Positions 1-9,751 are shown, counted from the first letter of the stretch. The stretch is DNA of 64,000 bases from CAWGJF01 sp963715745 (GCA_963715745.1 OY970271.1:2852001-2916000), one strand, 5' to 3'. Numbers and translations: made by a program. The notes: generated by a model from the letters alone, not told the origin.

Positions 1-540
1 CATCTTGGGCACCTGATCACTGCCCAGTCCGTAAGGGAAATAAGAGAATTAGATAAAATTATTTTTATTCCTTCATACGTATCCCCTCACAAAGTTGACG
101 TGGAATCAACATCGCCTGAAGACAGACTTGAAATGATTAAATTGTCAATTTCAGGAATTGATTTCTTTGATTTTTCTGATTTTGAAATTAAGCGTGAAAA
201 AATCTCCTTCACAATCGAAACACTTAAGGAAATGAAAAAACGGTACGATGATATAGAGTTTATAATCGGTTATGATAATATTTTTCAATTTCATACATGG
301 AAAGATCCGGATGAGACTTTTAAATTGGCAAAAATTGTTGTGTTAAAACGAAAATCCTCTTATCCGCCCCCTGAAAAAGATAAATATTATAAAGCTGCCG
401 AATTTGTTCAGACGAGAGGTATTGAAATTAGTGCAACAGATATTCGGGAAAGAGTAAAAAACGGGTTACCGATTAATTACCTGGTAACAGAAGATGTTAA
501 AAAATATATATACAAAAATAAATTGTACGGGGGAAAATGA
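1..540 (+). CDS. nadD: nicotinate-nucleotide adenylyltransferase, 5' end outside window
   Basis: The reading frame is open from base 1, so the gene starts before the window. The fragment opens with HLGH, the HxGH nucleotide-binding motif of the adenylyltransferase superfamily, and ends with ISATDIRERV, matching the ISxTxIR motif of NadD. The family transfers AMP from ATP to nicotinate mononucleotide in cytosolic NAD synthesis. Only a short N-terminal strand should be missing. The GTG at 100 is an internal codon, not the start, because the catalytic HxGH motif lies before it. The stop overlaps the next start (ATGA), which suggests translational coupling. Confidence 0.9.
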   Translation, partial: HLGHLITAQSVREIRELDKIIFIPSYVSPHKVDVESTSPEDRLEMIKLSISGIDFFDFSDFEIKREKISFTIETLKEMKKRYDDIEFIIGYDNIFQFHTWKDPDETFKLAKIVVLKRKSSYPPPEKDKYYKAAEFVQTRGIEISATDIRERVKNGLPINYLVTEDVKKYIYKNKLYGGK

Positions 541-1466
541 ATATATTAGTAACTGGCGGCGCTGGATTTATTGGTTCCCAGATTGCCGATGCCTTTATTA
601 GTTTAGGACACAATGTTTGTATTATTGATAATCTTTCAACCGGCATAAAAGAAAATATTAATCCAAAAGCAACATTTTATAAAAAAGATATAACTGATAA
701 AGAAATTATCAGAATATTTGAAAAAGAAAAATTTGATGTTGTAAGCCATCAGGCAGCTCAAATTGATGTAAGAAAATCTGTAGCCGACCCTGTCTTTGAT
801 GCTAATAACAATATACTTGGAACTCTTAATTTACTGCAAGCCTGTGTAAAAACGGGGGTAAGAAAATTTATGTTTGCTTCTACCGGCGGTGCAATCTACG
901 GTGAGCAAGATTACTTTCCTGCAGACGAGCTTCATCCAACGCGTCCGGTTTCCCCTTACGGCATCACAAAACTGACAATTGAAAAATATCTTTTCTATTA
1001 CAACATACAATACAAACTGAATTACACTGTGCTTAGATATGCAAATGTTTATGGCCCGCGGCAAAATCCTTTTGGTGAAGCAGGTGTTGTTGCAATATTT
1101 GCAAATAAACTGTTACACAAAGAACAGCCTGTAATTAACGGTGAAGGTAAACAAACAAGGGACTATGTTTTTGTTGGTGATGTTGTTAAAGCAAACATCA
1201 AAACTTTGGAAGATGGAGAAAGTACAATTTATAATGTTGGCACAGGCATCGAAACTAATGTTAATCAGATATTTAAACTGTTAAATAAAATAACTGGAAA
1301 TTATGCCCAAGAGAAGCATGGTCCGCAGGCTAAAGGTGAACAAATGAGAAGTGTAATTTCTTCAGACAAATTACTTTCTAAATTTAACTGGGAACCTTCT
1401 ACTTATTTGGAAGAAGGGCTTTTAAAAACCGTTGAGTACTTTAAAACTAAAAAACAAACCTTCTAG
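537..1466 (+). CDS. NAD-dependent epimerase/dehydratase (GalE-like)
   Basis: This is a 309-residue extended short-chain dehydrogenase. The N-terminal Rossmann motif TGGAGFIGS sits at residues 6-14, HQAAQ marks the sugar-binding side, and the catalytic pair YGITK (YxxxK) follows near residue 150. RYANVYGPRQNP is a signature of UDP-glucose 4-epimerase-like enzymes. It probably epimerises or dehydrates a nucleotide sugar in the cytosol for surface glycans. Substrate cannot be read from sequence: UDP-glucose/UDP-GlcNAc 4-epimerase is most likely, but other sugar-nucleotide epimerases share these motifs. It overlaps nadD by 4 bases and is followed directly by meaB. Confidence 0.85.
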   Translation: MNILVTGGAGFIGSQIADAFISLGHNVCIIDNLSTGIKENINPKATFYKKDITDKEIIRIFEKEKFDVVSHQAAQIDVRKSVADPVFDANNNILGTLNLLQACVKTGVRKFMFASTGGAIYGEQDYFPADELHPTRPVSPYGITKLTIEKYLFYYNIQYKLNYTVLRYANVYGPRQNPFGEAGVVAIFANKLLHKEQPVINGEGKQTRDYVFVGDVVKANIKTLEDGESTIYNVGTGIETNVNQIFKLLNKITGNYAQEKHGPQAKGEQMRSVISSDKLLSKFNWEPSTYLEEGLLKTVEYFKTKKQTF

Positions 1467-1467
1467 T

Positions 1468-2424
1468 ATGATATCTGAAGAATTCATTGATAAAATTTAT
1501 GAGAATGACAGGAGAACAGTTGCAAGAGCAATTTCTATTGTAGAAGAAAGCAATTCGACATCTTCAGCACTCTTAAAGAAAATTTACAATAAAGTTGGTT
1601 CAGCCTACCGGATTGGAATTACAGGTCCTCCTGGGGCAGGTAAAAGCACAATTACAAACTCACTTTCAAAACTTTATAAAAAAGAAGGAAAAAAAATCGG
1701 AATTATTGCCGTTGATCCTACAAGTCCTTTTACCGGAGGTGCTTTATTGGGTGATAGAGTTCGCATGTCAGAAATAGGTAATGATGAAAGCATATTTATT
1801 AGAAGTATGGCAACCAGAGGAAGCCTGGGTGGACTGAGCAAACGTGCAATAGATGCCGCTGATGTTTTGGATGCTGCCGGCTATGAATACATTATTCTTG
1901 AAACGGTTGGAGTTGGACAGTCAGAACTTGACATTGCCCAGGCAGCAGATACAACAATGGTGGTGCTTGTTCCGGAATCAGGCGATTCCGTTCAGGCTAT
2001 GAAAGCCGGATTAATGGAAATTGCAGATTTCTTTGTTCTGAATAAAAGTGACAGACCTGCTTCGGCCCAGGCAATTGCTTCACTTCAGACAATTTTAATG
2101 ATGAAAGATCATGATGAAAATTCCTGGATGCCGAATATTATTAAATCTATCGCTTCGGAAAATAAAGGAATAAATGAAATAGCAAATGAAATTGTCAGAC
2201 ATAGAGATTATTTAGAAAAGAATAATCTTTTCAATTTGAAAAGAGAAAATCAAACTAAAGTAAGAATAAAAGAAATTGTTGAAGATCAGATCAGGAATAA
2301 ATTATGGAGCGAAAGTGGTGAAAAATCTTTAAATTCATCATTAGAAAAAGTTATACTTGGAAATCTTTCTCCATATCATATTGCAGATGATATTATTAAA
2401 GAATTCATTTCGGTAAATAATTAA
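1468..2424 (+). CDS. meaB: methylmalonyl-CoA mutase-associated GTPase MeaB (ArgK family)
   Basis: This 318-residue P-loop GTPase has Walker A GPPGAGKST at residues 53-61, DPTSPFTGGALLGDR after it, ETVGVGQSE as the G3 region and NKSD as G4. MeaB proteins protect adenosylcobalamin-dependent methylmalonyl-CoA mutase and gate cofactor loading. The ATG at 1468, one base after the epimerase stop, is preferred over an upstream in-frame TTG at 1432 that lies inside the epimerase. The genes that follow are acyl-CoA enzymes, and the cobalamin-binding mutase subunit lies at 54741-55151. The large mutase subunit is not in the window. Confidence 0.93.
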   Translation: MISEEFIDKIYENDRRTVARAISIVEESNSTSSALLKKIYNKVGSAYRIGITGPPGAGKSTITNSLSKLYKKEGKKIGIIAVDPTSPFTGGALLGDRVRMSEIGNDESIFIRSMATRGSLGGLSKRAIDAADVLDAAGYEYIILETVGVGQSELDIAQAADTTMVVLVPESGDSVQAMKAGLMEIADFFVLNKSDRPASAQAIASLQTILMMKDHDENSWMPNIIKSIASENKGINEIANEIVRHRDYLEKNNLFNLKRENQTKVRIKEIVEDQIRNKLWSESGEKSLNSSLEKVILGNLSPYHIADDIIKEFISVNN

Positions 2425-2462
2425 TTTTAAATAATGAAGAAAAGCTTTGAAAGAGGTTTTTG

Positions 2463-3632
2463 ATGCATCAATCAAACGGACAATTCATTACTGAACTCAG
2501 TGAAAACCAGGTTATCATTAGAGATACAATCAAGCAATTTGCTGAAGAAAAAATTCGCCCAAACATTATGGAAATAGACGAGTCACAAAGATTTCCAATA
2601 GAAATTTTAAGAGAACTCGGTGAACTAGGATTTATGGGAATTATTTTTCCTGAAGAATATGGCGGTGCTGGGTTAGGTTATGTTGATTTTGTTTTGATAA
2701 TTGAAGAACTCGCAAAAGTTGATCCTTCAATAGGATTGTCAGTAGCTGCCCACAACGGACTTTGTACAAATCATATATTTAGATTTGGTAATGATTCACA
2801 AAGAAAAAAATATTTACCAGATCTGGTCGCCGGTAAAAAAATTGGTGCATGGGGTTTGACAGAACCGGGTTCAGGAAGTGATGCGGCAGGTTTGAAATCA
2901 GTTGCCATAAAAAAAGGAAATAAGTTTATTCTTAATGGTAGTAAGGCATTCACTACCCACGGCGCTTCTGCTGAAACTCTCGTTGTTCTGGCAATTACTG
3001 ATAAAGAAAAAAAGAGTAAAGGGATTTCTGCTTTCATTCTTGAAAAAGGAATGCCCGGATTGATTGTTGGCAAAAAAGAGAACAAGCTTGGAATGCGCGC
3101 AAGTGAAACAGTTCAGCTAACTTTTGAAAATTGCGAAGTGTCCGAAGAAAATCTTTTAGGTGAAGAAGGAATGGGTTTTATTAATGCTATGCAAATCCTC
3201 GAAGGAGGAAGGATTTCTATTGCTGCTCTCAGTGTCGGTCTTGCTATGGGCTGCCTTGAAAATGTAATTAAATATTCAAAAGAAAGAGAACAGTTTGGCA
3301 AACCTCTCTCAGCTTTTCAGGCTACACAATTTAAACTTGCAGAGATGAAAACAAACATTGACGCCGCTCATATGTTAACTCTCAGAGCGGCACAAATGAA
3401 AGACAAAGGATTACCTAATATTAAAGAAGCAGCAATGGCAAAACTTTTTGCAAGTGAAATTGCTGAAAAGGCATCAAGCGAAGCTGTACAGATTTTTGGT
3501 GGATATGGATTTGTGAAAGACTATCCTGTAGAAAAATTTTACCGCGATGTAAAACTTTGCACAATTGGCGAAGGTACTTCGGAAATTCAAAGAATTGTTA
3601 TTGCAAAAGAATTGTTGAAAGAATTACAATAA
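2463..3632 (+). CDS. acyl-CoA dehydrogenase
   Basis: This 389-residue FAD flavoprotein oxidises an acyl-CoA to the 2,3-enoyl-CoA. The family signatures GAWGLTEPGSGSDA (FAD/substrate binding) and the C-terminal QIFGGYGFVKDYPVEKFYRD are present. The GEGTSEIQR segment contains the Glu position used as catalytic base in short- and branched-chain enzymes. The ATG at 2463 follows AAAGAGG at a normal distance; a TTG lies one codon earlier. Its place between meaB and a carboxyltransferase suggests branched-chain amino acid or propionyl-CoA metabolism, for example isovaleryl- or short-chain acyl-CoA, but the chain length is inferred only. Confidence 0.9.
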   Translation: MHQSNGQFITELSENQVIIRDTIKQFAEEKIRPNIMEIDESQRFPIEILRELGELGFMGIIFPEEYGGAGLGYVDFVLIIEELAKVDPSIGLSVAAHNGLCTNHIFRFGNDSQRKKYLPDLVAGKKIGAWGLTEPGSGSDAAGLKSVAIKKGNKFILNGSKAFTTHGASAETLVVLAITDKEKKSKGISAFILEKGMPGLIVGKKENKLGMRASETVQLTFENCEVSEENLLGEEGMGFINAMQILEGGRISIAALSVGLAMGCLENVIKYSKEREQFGKPLSAFQATQFKLAEMKTNIDAAHMLTLRAAQMKDKGLPNIKEAAMAKLFASEIAEKASSEAVQIFGGYGFVKDYPVEKFYRDVKLCTIGEGTSEIQRIVIAKELLKELQ

Positions 3633-3656
3633 AATCTCGAAATATTAATTTAAAAT

Positions 3657-5312
3657 ATGTCTTCAATCGGTTCACCTTTAAAAGAAAATGAAAGCTTTCT
3701 AAAACGGGAAGATTATCAAAAAGAACTTCTCAGGAAACTGGATAGCGCTCGAAAAAAAGTTAAACTGGGAGGTGGACAAAAATCAATTGAGAAGCATAAA
3801 GCTAAAGGTAAACTTACCGCCCGCGAAAGAATTGATCAACTAATAGATAACCCAAAAGAATTTTTTGAACTCTCCACATTTGCTGCTCACGAAATGTACG
3901 AGGAACAAGGCGGTGCTCCTTGCGCAGGAACAGTCTACGGGATTGGTAAAATCAGTAACCGGCTTTGTGTTATTGTTGCGAATGATGCAACTGTAAAAGC
4001 TGGGGCATGGTTTCCAATCACGGCAAAGAAGAATTTGCGTGCTCAGGAAATTGCAATGGAAAATAACCTGCCAATAATTTATTTAGTTGACAGCGCTGGT
4101 GTTTTCCTTCCGATGCAGGATGAAATTTTCCCCGACAAAGAACATTTTGGAAGAATTTTTCGTAACAATGCTGTAATGTCTTCAAGGGGAATTCCACAGA
4201 TTGCTGCAATTATGGGACCTTGTGTAGCCGGCGGTGCATACCTCCCCATTATGAGTGATGAAGCTTTAATTGTTGAGGGAGAAGGTTCAGTTTTTCTTGC
4301 AGGTTCACATTTAGTCCGCGCAGCAATTGGTGAGAAAATTGATAATGAATCTCTTGGTGGTGCAAAAGTACAGTCTAATGTTTCCGGCGTTACAGATTAT
4401 ATAATGAAAAACGATGAAGAATGTTTGAAACAGATCAGAAGCCTCGTCGATAAATTTGGAGAAAGACCAACTGCGGGATTTAATAGAATTAAATCTGAGC
4501 CTCCGAAGTTTTCGACGAAAGAAATTTTAGGATTGCTCCCTGAAGACACCATTAAACCTTATGATATGTATAGCGTAATTGCCAGGATTGTTGATAAATC
4601 TGAAATTGACGAGTACAAAGCTGGCTACGGAAAAACTATCATTACGGCTTACGCAAGAATTGATGGCTGGTCGGTGGGAATAGTTGCAAATCAAAGGAAA
4701 GTTACAAAAACAGAAACAGGTGAAATGCAGGTTGGAGGTGTTATTTATTCTGATAGTGCAGATAAAGCCACAAGATTTATTATGAACTGTAATCAGAAAA
4801 AAATTCCTCTTGTTTTTCTTCAGGATGTTACCGGATTTATGGTTGGAAGTCGTGCTGAACATGGTGGAATTATTAAAGACGGTGCAAAAATGGTGAATGC
4901 TGTTGCAAATTCCGTTGTTCCGAAAATTACAATAATAATTGGGAATTCATTCGGTGCCGGGAATTATGCAATGTGTGGTAAAGCTTATGATCCAAGATTT
5001 ATATATGCATTTCCAAATGCAAAAATTGCAGTGATGGGATCATCACAAGCTGCAAGTGTCCTACTTGATATTAAAATAAAGCAGGCAGAAAAAAGCGGTG
5101 AAAAAATTACAGATGAACAAAAGCAGAAACTGCTCGATGAAATTACAAAAGCTTACGACGAGAAAAATAGTCCGTTTTATGCCGCAGCTAGATTGTGGAT
5201 AGATGAGATAATTGATCCGGTTGATATTAGAAAATGGATTTCAATGGGTATCGAAGCAGCAAATCAAAATCCTGAAATACCAAAATTCAATCCGGGTGTA
5301 ATTCAGACTTAA
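3657..5312 (+). CDS. acyl-CoA carboxylase carboxyltransferase (beta) subunit, methylcrotonyl-CoA carboxylase-like
   Basis: This 551-residue protein has the two-lobed crotonase-fold layout of biotin-dependent carboxyltransferases. The N lobe carries GKLTARERI and VDSAGVFLPMQDEIFPDKEHFGRIF. An oxyanion-type segment GPCVAGGAYLPIMSDE follows, and the C lobe has FLQDVTGFMVG and GNSFGAGNYAMCG. FPDKEHFGRIF resembles methylcrotonyl-CoA carboxylase beta more than propionyl-CoA carboxylase beta. The reaction moves carboxyl from carboxybiotin to the acyl-CoA. The biotin carboxylase and carrier subunit is not next door. Together with the dehydrogenase it would fit leucine degradation, though geranyl- or propionyl-CoA remain possible. 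Confidence 0.88.
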   Translation: MSSIGSPLKENESFLKREDYQKELLRKLDSARKKVKLGGGQKSIEKHKAKGKLTARERIDQLIDNPKEFFELSTFAAHEMYEEQGGAPCAGTVYGIGKISNRLCVIVANDATVKAGAWFPITAKKNLRAQEIAMENNLPIIYLVDSAGVFLPMQDEIFPDKEHFGRIFRNNAVMSSRGIPQIAAIMGPCVAGGAYLPIMSDEALIVEGEGSVFLAGSHLVRAAIGEKIDNESLGGAKVQSNVSGVTDYIMKNDEECLKQIRSLVDKFGERPTAGFNRIKSEPPKFSTKEILGLLPEDTIKPYDMYSVIARIVDKSEIDEYKAGYGKTIITAYARIDGWSVGIVANQRKVTKTETGEMQVGGVIYSDSADKATRFIMNCNQKKIPLVFLQDVTGFMVGSRAEHGGIIKDGAKMVNAVANSVVPKITIIIGNSFGAGNYAMCGKAYDPRFIYAFPNAKIAVMGSSQAASVLLDIKIKQAEKSGEKITDEQKQKLLDEITKAYDEKNSPFYAAARLWIDEIIDPVDIRKWISMGIEAANQNPEIPKFNPGVIQT

Positions 5313-5322
5313 TACTAAGCTT

Positions 5323-5964
5323 ATGATTAAGCTCATCTTGTCAATACTTTTTTTTCAGATTTTTATTTTTCCCCAACAAAGTAAACTTTCCAAAGCAGTA
5401 AATTATTTATCAGGTTTTATTGCATCTGATTATTTTCTAAAATTAGATCAAACTAAACCACATTTAAATCTTGTTGATTCGGTTTATTTAAAATCAATAA
5501 AATTTTATAGTGGAGATTTTTCTGAAGCACTGCTTGCACTAACATTTACAACAATCCCTTACAGAAAAGTTCCAATTACTCTTCCGTTAATAAACGTTGT
5601 TGTTCATTACCCTTTAATTTCTGCAGATCTTGATACTTATCTTTTAAAAAATCAAAATCTTCCTTCTCAATTATTTTACGATTCACCTCAAAATAGTTTT
5701 GGAGACAAAGATAAACTAGCTCATTTTTTTGGCAATTCTTTTATTGGGTATGCCGAACCTGTTTTTGATTTGGCTGATGTATTTGGTTATTTTGTAGAAG
5801 CCTTTGAGGAGGATTTTAAAGCACAATCAAAAGTTGATTTCCGCGATATGAATGTCAACTGGTACGGGAAACTTTTTGGTGATTTGCTTGAGAAAAATAA
5901 AAATATTCTTCCATCTCAGGTTATGTTAATCCGTTCATTCAGATATTTCAATTTAAATTTATGA
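5323..5964 (+). CDS. secreted protein of unknown function
   Basis: This 213-residue protein begins with a hydrophobic segment (residues 4-17) ending in Phe-Pro-Gln-Gln, consistent with a signal peptide, so it is probably periplasmic. The central part contains DKLAHFFGNSFIGY, followed by an acidic VEAFEEDFK and WYGKLFGDLL. The DKxxHF pattern recalls small periplasmic/VanZ-like families, but the similarity is too weak to name. It follows the carboxyltransferase by 10 bases, and its stop overlaps the start of the sigma-54 activator gene (ATGA), so the three are probably co-transcribed. No function is proposed. Confidence 0.7.
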   Translation: MIKLILSILFFQIFIFPQQSKLSKAVNYLSGFIASDYFLKLDQTKPHLNLVDSVYLKSIKFYSGDFSEALLALTFTTIPYRKVPITLPLINVVVHYPLISADLDTYLLKNQNLPSQLFYDSPQNSFGDKDKLAHFFGNSFIGYAEPVFDLADVFGYFVEAFEEDFKAQSKVDFRDMNVNWYGKLFGDLLEKNKNILPSQVMLIRSFRYFNLNL

Positions 5965-7316
5965 AATCAATTTTAATTATAGACGACGAAAAAGAAATCT
6001 GCGAAAGCATAAAAATGATCCTTGAATATGAGGGTTACCAAGTTAATGCTTTCACTTCTGCCAAGGAGGGGCTACAGAAAATATCTGACCTTCCTTACTC
6101 TGCAATGCTGCTTGATATCCAGATGCCGGAAATGAGCGGCTTTGATGTTCTGCAAAAAGTAAAACAAACCAATCCAAATATTTCAGTAATAATTATTTCT
6201 GCTCACGGAAGTGTTGAAAACGCAATTAAAGCAACTCGGTTAGGTGCATTTGACTTTATTGAAAAACCTATAGACCGTGACAAATTATTGATAAGTGTAA
6301 GAAATGCTGTTGAGAAATCAAATCTCTTAGCAGAGAATAAAGAAATTAAAAAATCTCTTGAAGGTGAAAGTGAAATCATTGGTGAAAGCAAGGCCATCAA
6401 AAATATTCTTGAGCTTGTTCAGAAAGTTGCACCATTAGATACAAGAGTTTTGATAACAGGTGAAAATGGTTCAGGTAAAGAGCTTGTTGCAAGAGCCATA
6501 CATAAAAACAGTCCGAGAAAAGATAAGCCTTTTATAGAAGTAAATTGTGCTGCAATCCCTAATGAACTGATTGAATCCGAGTTATTCGGGCATGAAAAAG
6601 GATCATTTACAGGTGCAGTTCAGCAGAGAATCGGAAAATTTGAACTCGCTAATAAAGGTTCGATTTTTTTAGATGAAATTGGCGATATGAGTCAACAGGC
6701 CCAGGCTAAAGTGTTGCGGGCAATTGAAGATGGAATAATTGAACGTGTCGGCGGCGGGAAAAAAATTGAAGTAGATGTAAGAATAATTGCAGCTACAAAC
6801 AAAGATTTGAAAGATGAGATAGGGAAAGGTAATTTTAGAGAAGATTTATTCCACAGACTTAACGTTATTCCAATTAATTTACCAGCATTAAGAGAACGGA
6901 AGGAAGATATTCCATTACTCACAAATTATTTTGCAGATGACATTGTAAGAAAACATAAAAAACCTCCTGTTAAGTTTTTAAATGATGCGATTGACTTTCT
7001 GAAGACTTTTTCATGGAGCGGCAACATAAGGGAATTAAAAAATACAATTGAAAGAATAATAATTCTTGTTGATAAAAAAGAAATCTCTAAAAAAGATATT
7101 GAGTTTCTTTTTTCACCCGGTCAATCTTCTGTTGATGATATAATTGATGACAGTAAATCTTTCCAGGAATTTAAGGAAAAAGCTGAGCGGGCGTTTATAC
7201 TTCGACAGTTAAATGAAAACGGCTGGAACATCAGTAAAACTGCAGAAATACTTGATATCCAACGCAGTCATCTTTACAACAAAATGAAAAAGTACGGAAT
7301 TGAAAAGGAGGAATAA
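5961..7316 (+). CDS. NtrC-family sigma-54-dependent response regulator
   Basis: This is a 451-residue regulator with three domains. An N-terminal receiver (residues 1-120) has acidic pair DDE and phospho-acceptor Asp52 in LLDIQMP. A central AAA+ domain has Walker A GENGSGKE, the sigma-54 contact loop GSFTGA, and Walker B SIFLDEIGD. A C-terminal Fis-type helix-turn-helix lies around residues 424-449. It should drive open-complex formation by sigma-54 RNA polymerase. No cognate kinase is adjacent. A good sigma-54 promoter match exists upstream of the glycosyltransferase gene at 23628-23643, but a link between them is only a possibility. Confidence 0.93.
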   Translation: MKSILIIDDEKEICESIKMILEYEGYQVNAFTSAKEGLQKISDLPYSAMLLDIQMPEMSGFDVLQKVKQTNPNISVIIISAHGSVENAIKATRLGAFDFIEKPIDRDKLLISVRNAVEKSNLLAENKEIKKSLEGESEIIGESKAIKNILELVQKVAPLDTRVLITGENGSGKELVARAIHKNSPRKDKPFIEVNCAAIPNELIESELFGHEKGSFTGAVQQRIGKFELANKGSIFLDEIGDMSQQAQAKVLRAIEDGIIERVGGGKKIEVDVRIIAATNKDLKDEIGKGNFREDLFHRLNVIPINLPALRERKEDIPLLTNYFADDIVRKHKKPPVKFLNDAIDFLKTFSWSGNIRELKNTIERIIILVDKKEISKKDIEFLFSPGQSSVDDIIDDSKSFQEFKEKAERAFILRQLNENGWNISKTAEILDIQRSHLYNKMKKYGIEKEE

Positions 7317-7660
7317 TGCCTACAATCTTTTCTAAAATAATTAACAAAGAAATTCCGGCTGACATAGTTTTCGAATCCGAAAACATTTTAGCTTTTAATG
7401 ATATAAATCCGCAGGCACCAACACATATTCTTATTATTCCCAAAGTTGAAATCCCAAAAGTTTCTGATATAAAAGGTAAAGAGCATGCTGGATTATTAGC
7501 AGAGATGTTCGATACTGCAAATAATCTTGCAAAAAAAATGGGAATTGCGGAAGATGGTTACAGGTTGGTTTTTAACTGTGGTAAAAATGGTGGACAGGAA
7601 GTTTATCATTTACATATGCACCTGCTTGGCGGCAGACAAATGAAATGGCCTCCCGGTTGA
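7316..7660 (+). CDS. HIT family (HINT-type) nucleotide hydrolase
   Basis: This 114-residue histidine triad protein carries the catalytic motif HLHMHLLGG (HxHxH) and ends in the HINT-type tail RQMKWPPG. The family hydrolyses nucleoside phosphoramidates and related adenylated compounds in the cytosol. The start shares one base with the regulator's stop and is preceded by AAGGAGG at good distance, so translation is likely strong. It ends 12 bases from the convergent dinB. Confidence 0.93.
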   Translation: MPTIFSKIINKEIPADIVFESENILAFNDINPQAPTHILIIPKVEIPKVSDIKGKEHAGLLAEMFDTANNLAKKMGIAEDGYRLVFNCGKNGGQEVYHLHMHLLGGRQMKWPPG

Positions 7661-7672
7661 TATTTAAAAACT

Positions 7673-8860
7673 CTAAACCTGAAAATAATTTGGGCGTTTA
7701 TCAATTTCGCTTGTTCTTTTTAACTCACCAATTAATATTGAATCATAACCATACTTATTGCGAATCCTGTTCACAACTTTCAGCATTCTTCTCCTTTTTA
7801 TTTCCGCCCATTCAAATAATTCTTCCTGCTCAGAACAATTAGAAAAATTAGTTACCCTGACTCCGATTAATCTAACAGCAATCCTTCGTGTATATGCTTT
7901 TGCAAGCATATCCCAGGCAACTTCAAATATTTCTTTATCATCATCGGTCGGCTTTATTGTTTTTGCTCTTGTTAAAGTTTTAAAATCTGAATAACGAAGT
8001 TTTATACTGATCGTTGCAGCCTGCCAGTTCATTTCTCTCAACTCGTGGCAGACTTTTCCTGTAAGATAAAATAGTTTCTCCTTCAAGAATTCTTTGCTCG
8101 TAACGTCGGCAAAAGTTCTTTCGTGCGAAATGCTCTTCTGTTCCCATTGAATTGTTAAATATTCACTTCCTTTACCGCAGGCTTTCCTGTAAAGATCGAT
8201 TCCATATTTACCGTATGCAGCAGCAAAATAATCCTGCGGCAGTTTTGTTATATCGCCGATTTTAAAAACTCCTTTTGAATTAAGATCTTTCAACATAACT
8301 TTTCCAACGCCGGGGATTGTCTCAACCGGCATCGGTCCAAGAAATTCTTTTTCCATTTCCGGAATGATATAAGTTATCCCGCAGGGTTTCATACAATCCG
8401 AACCGATCTTTGCAATTGTCTTGTTGCTTCCTATTCCAATTGAACATGGAAGTGAAAGTTTCTGTTTGATCTCTTTCTGCAAAAAAGAAGCAAATGCAAA
8501 CAACGATCCGTATACATTCCTGCAGCCTGTAAAATCCATATAGAATTCATCAATAGAGGCTTGTTCAACAATTGGAGCATACTGCTCAAGTATTTTTTTC
8601 ACTGCTCTTGAAAATCGTGAATATTCACCGTGACTGCCATGAATATATATCCCATGCGGGCAAAGCTTGTAAGCAGTTCTTATCGGCATTGCCGAATGCA
8701 ATCCGAAAGTACGTGCTTCATAAGAGCAAGCAGCTACAACTCCCCTCCCATATTTCGGATCACCGCCAACAATAACAGGTTTTCCCTTGAGTGATGGATC
8801 GAGAATCCGTTCCACTTCAACAAAAAATGCATCGAGGTCCAAATGAAATATTGTACGCAT
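7673..8860 (-). CDS. dinB: DNA polymerase IV (Y-family translesion polymerase)
   Basis: This 395-residue enzyme has the Y-family palm residues in HLDLDAFFVEVE and ASIDEFYMDFTG, GGDPKYGRGVV in the fingers, and a little-finger region toward the C terminus. QEELF near the C terminus resembles a QxxLF beta-clamp binding motif. It copies damaged DNA with low fidelity. It is the last gene of a five-gene run on this strand that starts with lexA (13486-14109), with 6 bases separating it from the DUF72 gene. SOS control would come through the lexA operator upstream, because I see no operator of its own. Confidence 0.95.
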   Translation of the reverse strand: MRTIFHLDLDAFFVEVERILDPSLKGKPVIVGGDPKYGRGVVAACSYEARTFGLHSAMPIRTAYKLCPHGIYIHGSHGEYSRFSRAVKKILEQYAPIVEQASIDEFYMDFTGCRNVYGSLFAFASFLQKEIKQKLSLPCSIGIGSNKTIAKIGSDCMKPCGITYIIPEMEKEFLGPMPVETIPGVGKVMLKDLNSKGVFKIGDITKLPQDYFAAAYGKYGIDLYRKACGKGSEYLTIQWEQKSISHERTFADVTSKEFLKEKLFYLTGKVCHELREMNWQAATISIKLRYSDFKTLTRAKTIKPTDDDKEIFEVAWDMLAKAYTRRIAVRLIGVRVTNFSNCSEQEELFEWAEIKRRRMLKVVNRIRNKYGYDSILIGELKRTSEIDKRPNYFQV

Positions 8861-8866
8861 AAAATT

Positions 8867-9751
8867 TTAGTTTGCTAATACTTCTTCTAATCTTGGATAT
8901 GCTTTAACAATTGTCTTTGGCATTTCAACTTTCGTTCTTTCTTCCAGAAGATGAATCAGTTCAAACGCATTTGCAACTGCATCTCCCTGCGGATGGTTAT
9001 TCATAATAACATGGACCTCTTTTACTTTTGATTGTATAGATTTTATCACTTGCTCTATTTCAATAAGTTCTCCCGGTGAATACAAATATTTGTAACGTTG
9101 ATTCTGCTCTTCATAACTCTGCTTTTTTCCAAAATTTTTAATTGATTTCTTCCACGCTTCTTCATTCCTTCCGTGAAACCGGATGTATGCTTTATCATTT
9201 GTAATGATTGGTTCAAAAGGAATTGCCTGCCCTATCTGCGGCTGATCAATTGTGCAGAATGTGAGATCATTCTCCTTAAAAAATTTATAAGCCTCTTTGT
9301 TTTGCCAGGATGAATGCCTGACTTCAACAAAAAGATTATAGTTTGGAAAGATGTTTTTCAATTCACTAATAAATTGGGTTGCAGAATTATTGTAAGGAAA
9401 TGAATATGGAAATTGAATCAGCAAACCACCTAATCGTTCTTTATTCCTTAAAATTTCAAGATTGTACCTGATCGCTTTTATATTTTGTTCATCATATTTT
9501 CGTTTGTGAGTAAAATCCTGATGAAGCTTTACATTAAAAATAAAATCATCGGAGTCTTCTACTTTTTTTACCCAGCTTTCAAACACTCTTGGACTCAAGT
9601 AAGCATAATAAGTCGAATTCACTTCAACACAATTAAAATAATGTGAATAGAATTGCAGCCAGTCGAATGAGCCTGACTGTTTTTTCGGATAAAAATTCGG
9701 CACCCAGTCTTTATAAGACCATCCTGCAGTACCTATGTAGAATTTTGGCAT
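8867..9751 (-). CDS. DUF72 family protein
   Basis: This 294-residue protein has the DUF72 (YecE-like, TIM-barrel-like) signatures: an N-terminal YIGTAGWSYKDW, then YFNCVEVNSTYY, LGGLLIQFP, VEVRHSSW and YIRFHGR. The biochemical role of this family is unsettled. It lies between dinB (6-base gap) and the N-terminal dnaE piece (67-base gap), inside a DNA-damage cassette. That placement suggests a part in the SOS or translesion response, but the sequence gives no mechanism. Confidence 0.88.
   Translation of the reverse strand: MPKFYIGTAGWSYKDWVPNFYPKKQSGSFDWLQFYSHYFNCVEVNSTYYAYLSPRVFESWVKKVEDSDDFIFNVKLHQDFTHKRKYDEQNIKAIRYNLEILRNKERLGGLLIQFPYSFPYNNSATQFISELKNIFPNYNLFVEVRHSSWQNKEAYKFFKENDLTFCTIDQPQIGQAIPFEPIITNDKAYIRFHGRNEEAWKKSIKNFGKKQSYEEQNQRYKYLYSPGELIEIEQVIKSIQSKVKEVHVIMNNHPQGDAVANAFELIHLLEERTKVEMPKTIVKAYPRLEEVLAN

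Noticed and set aside
7673..8860. Separate SOS promoter for dinB
   Set aside because: No copy of the lexA palindrome lies upstream of dinB or the DUF72 gene; close spacing supports read-through from lexA.
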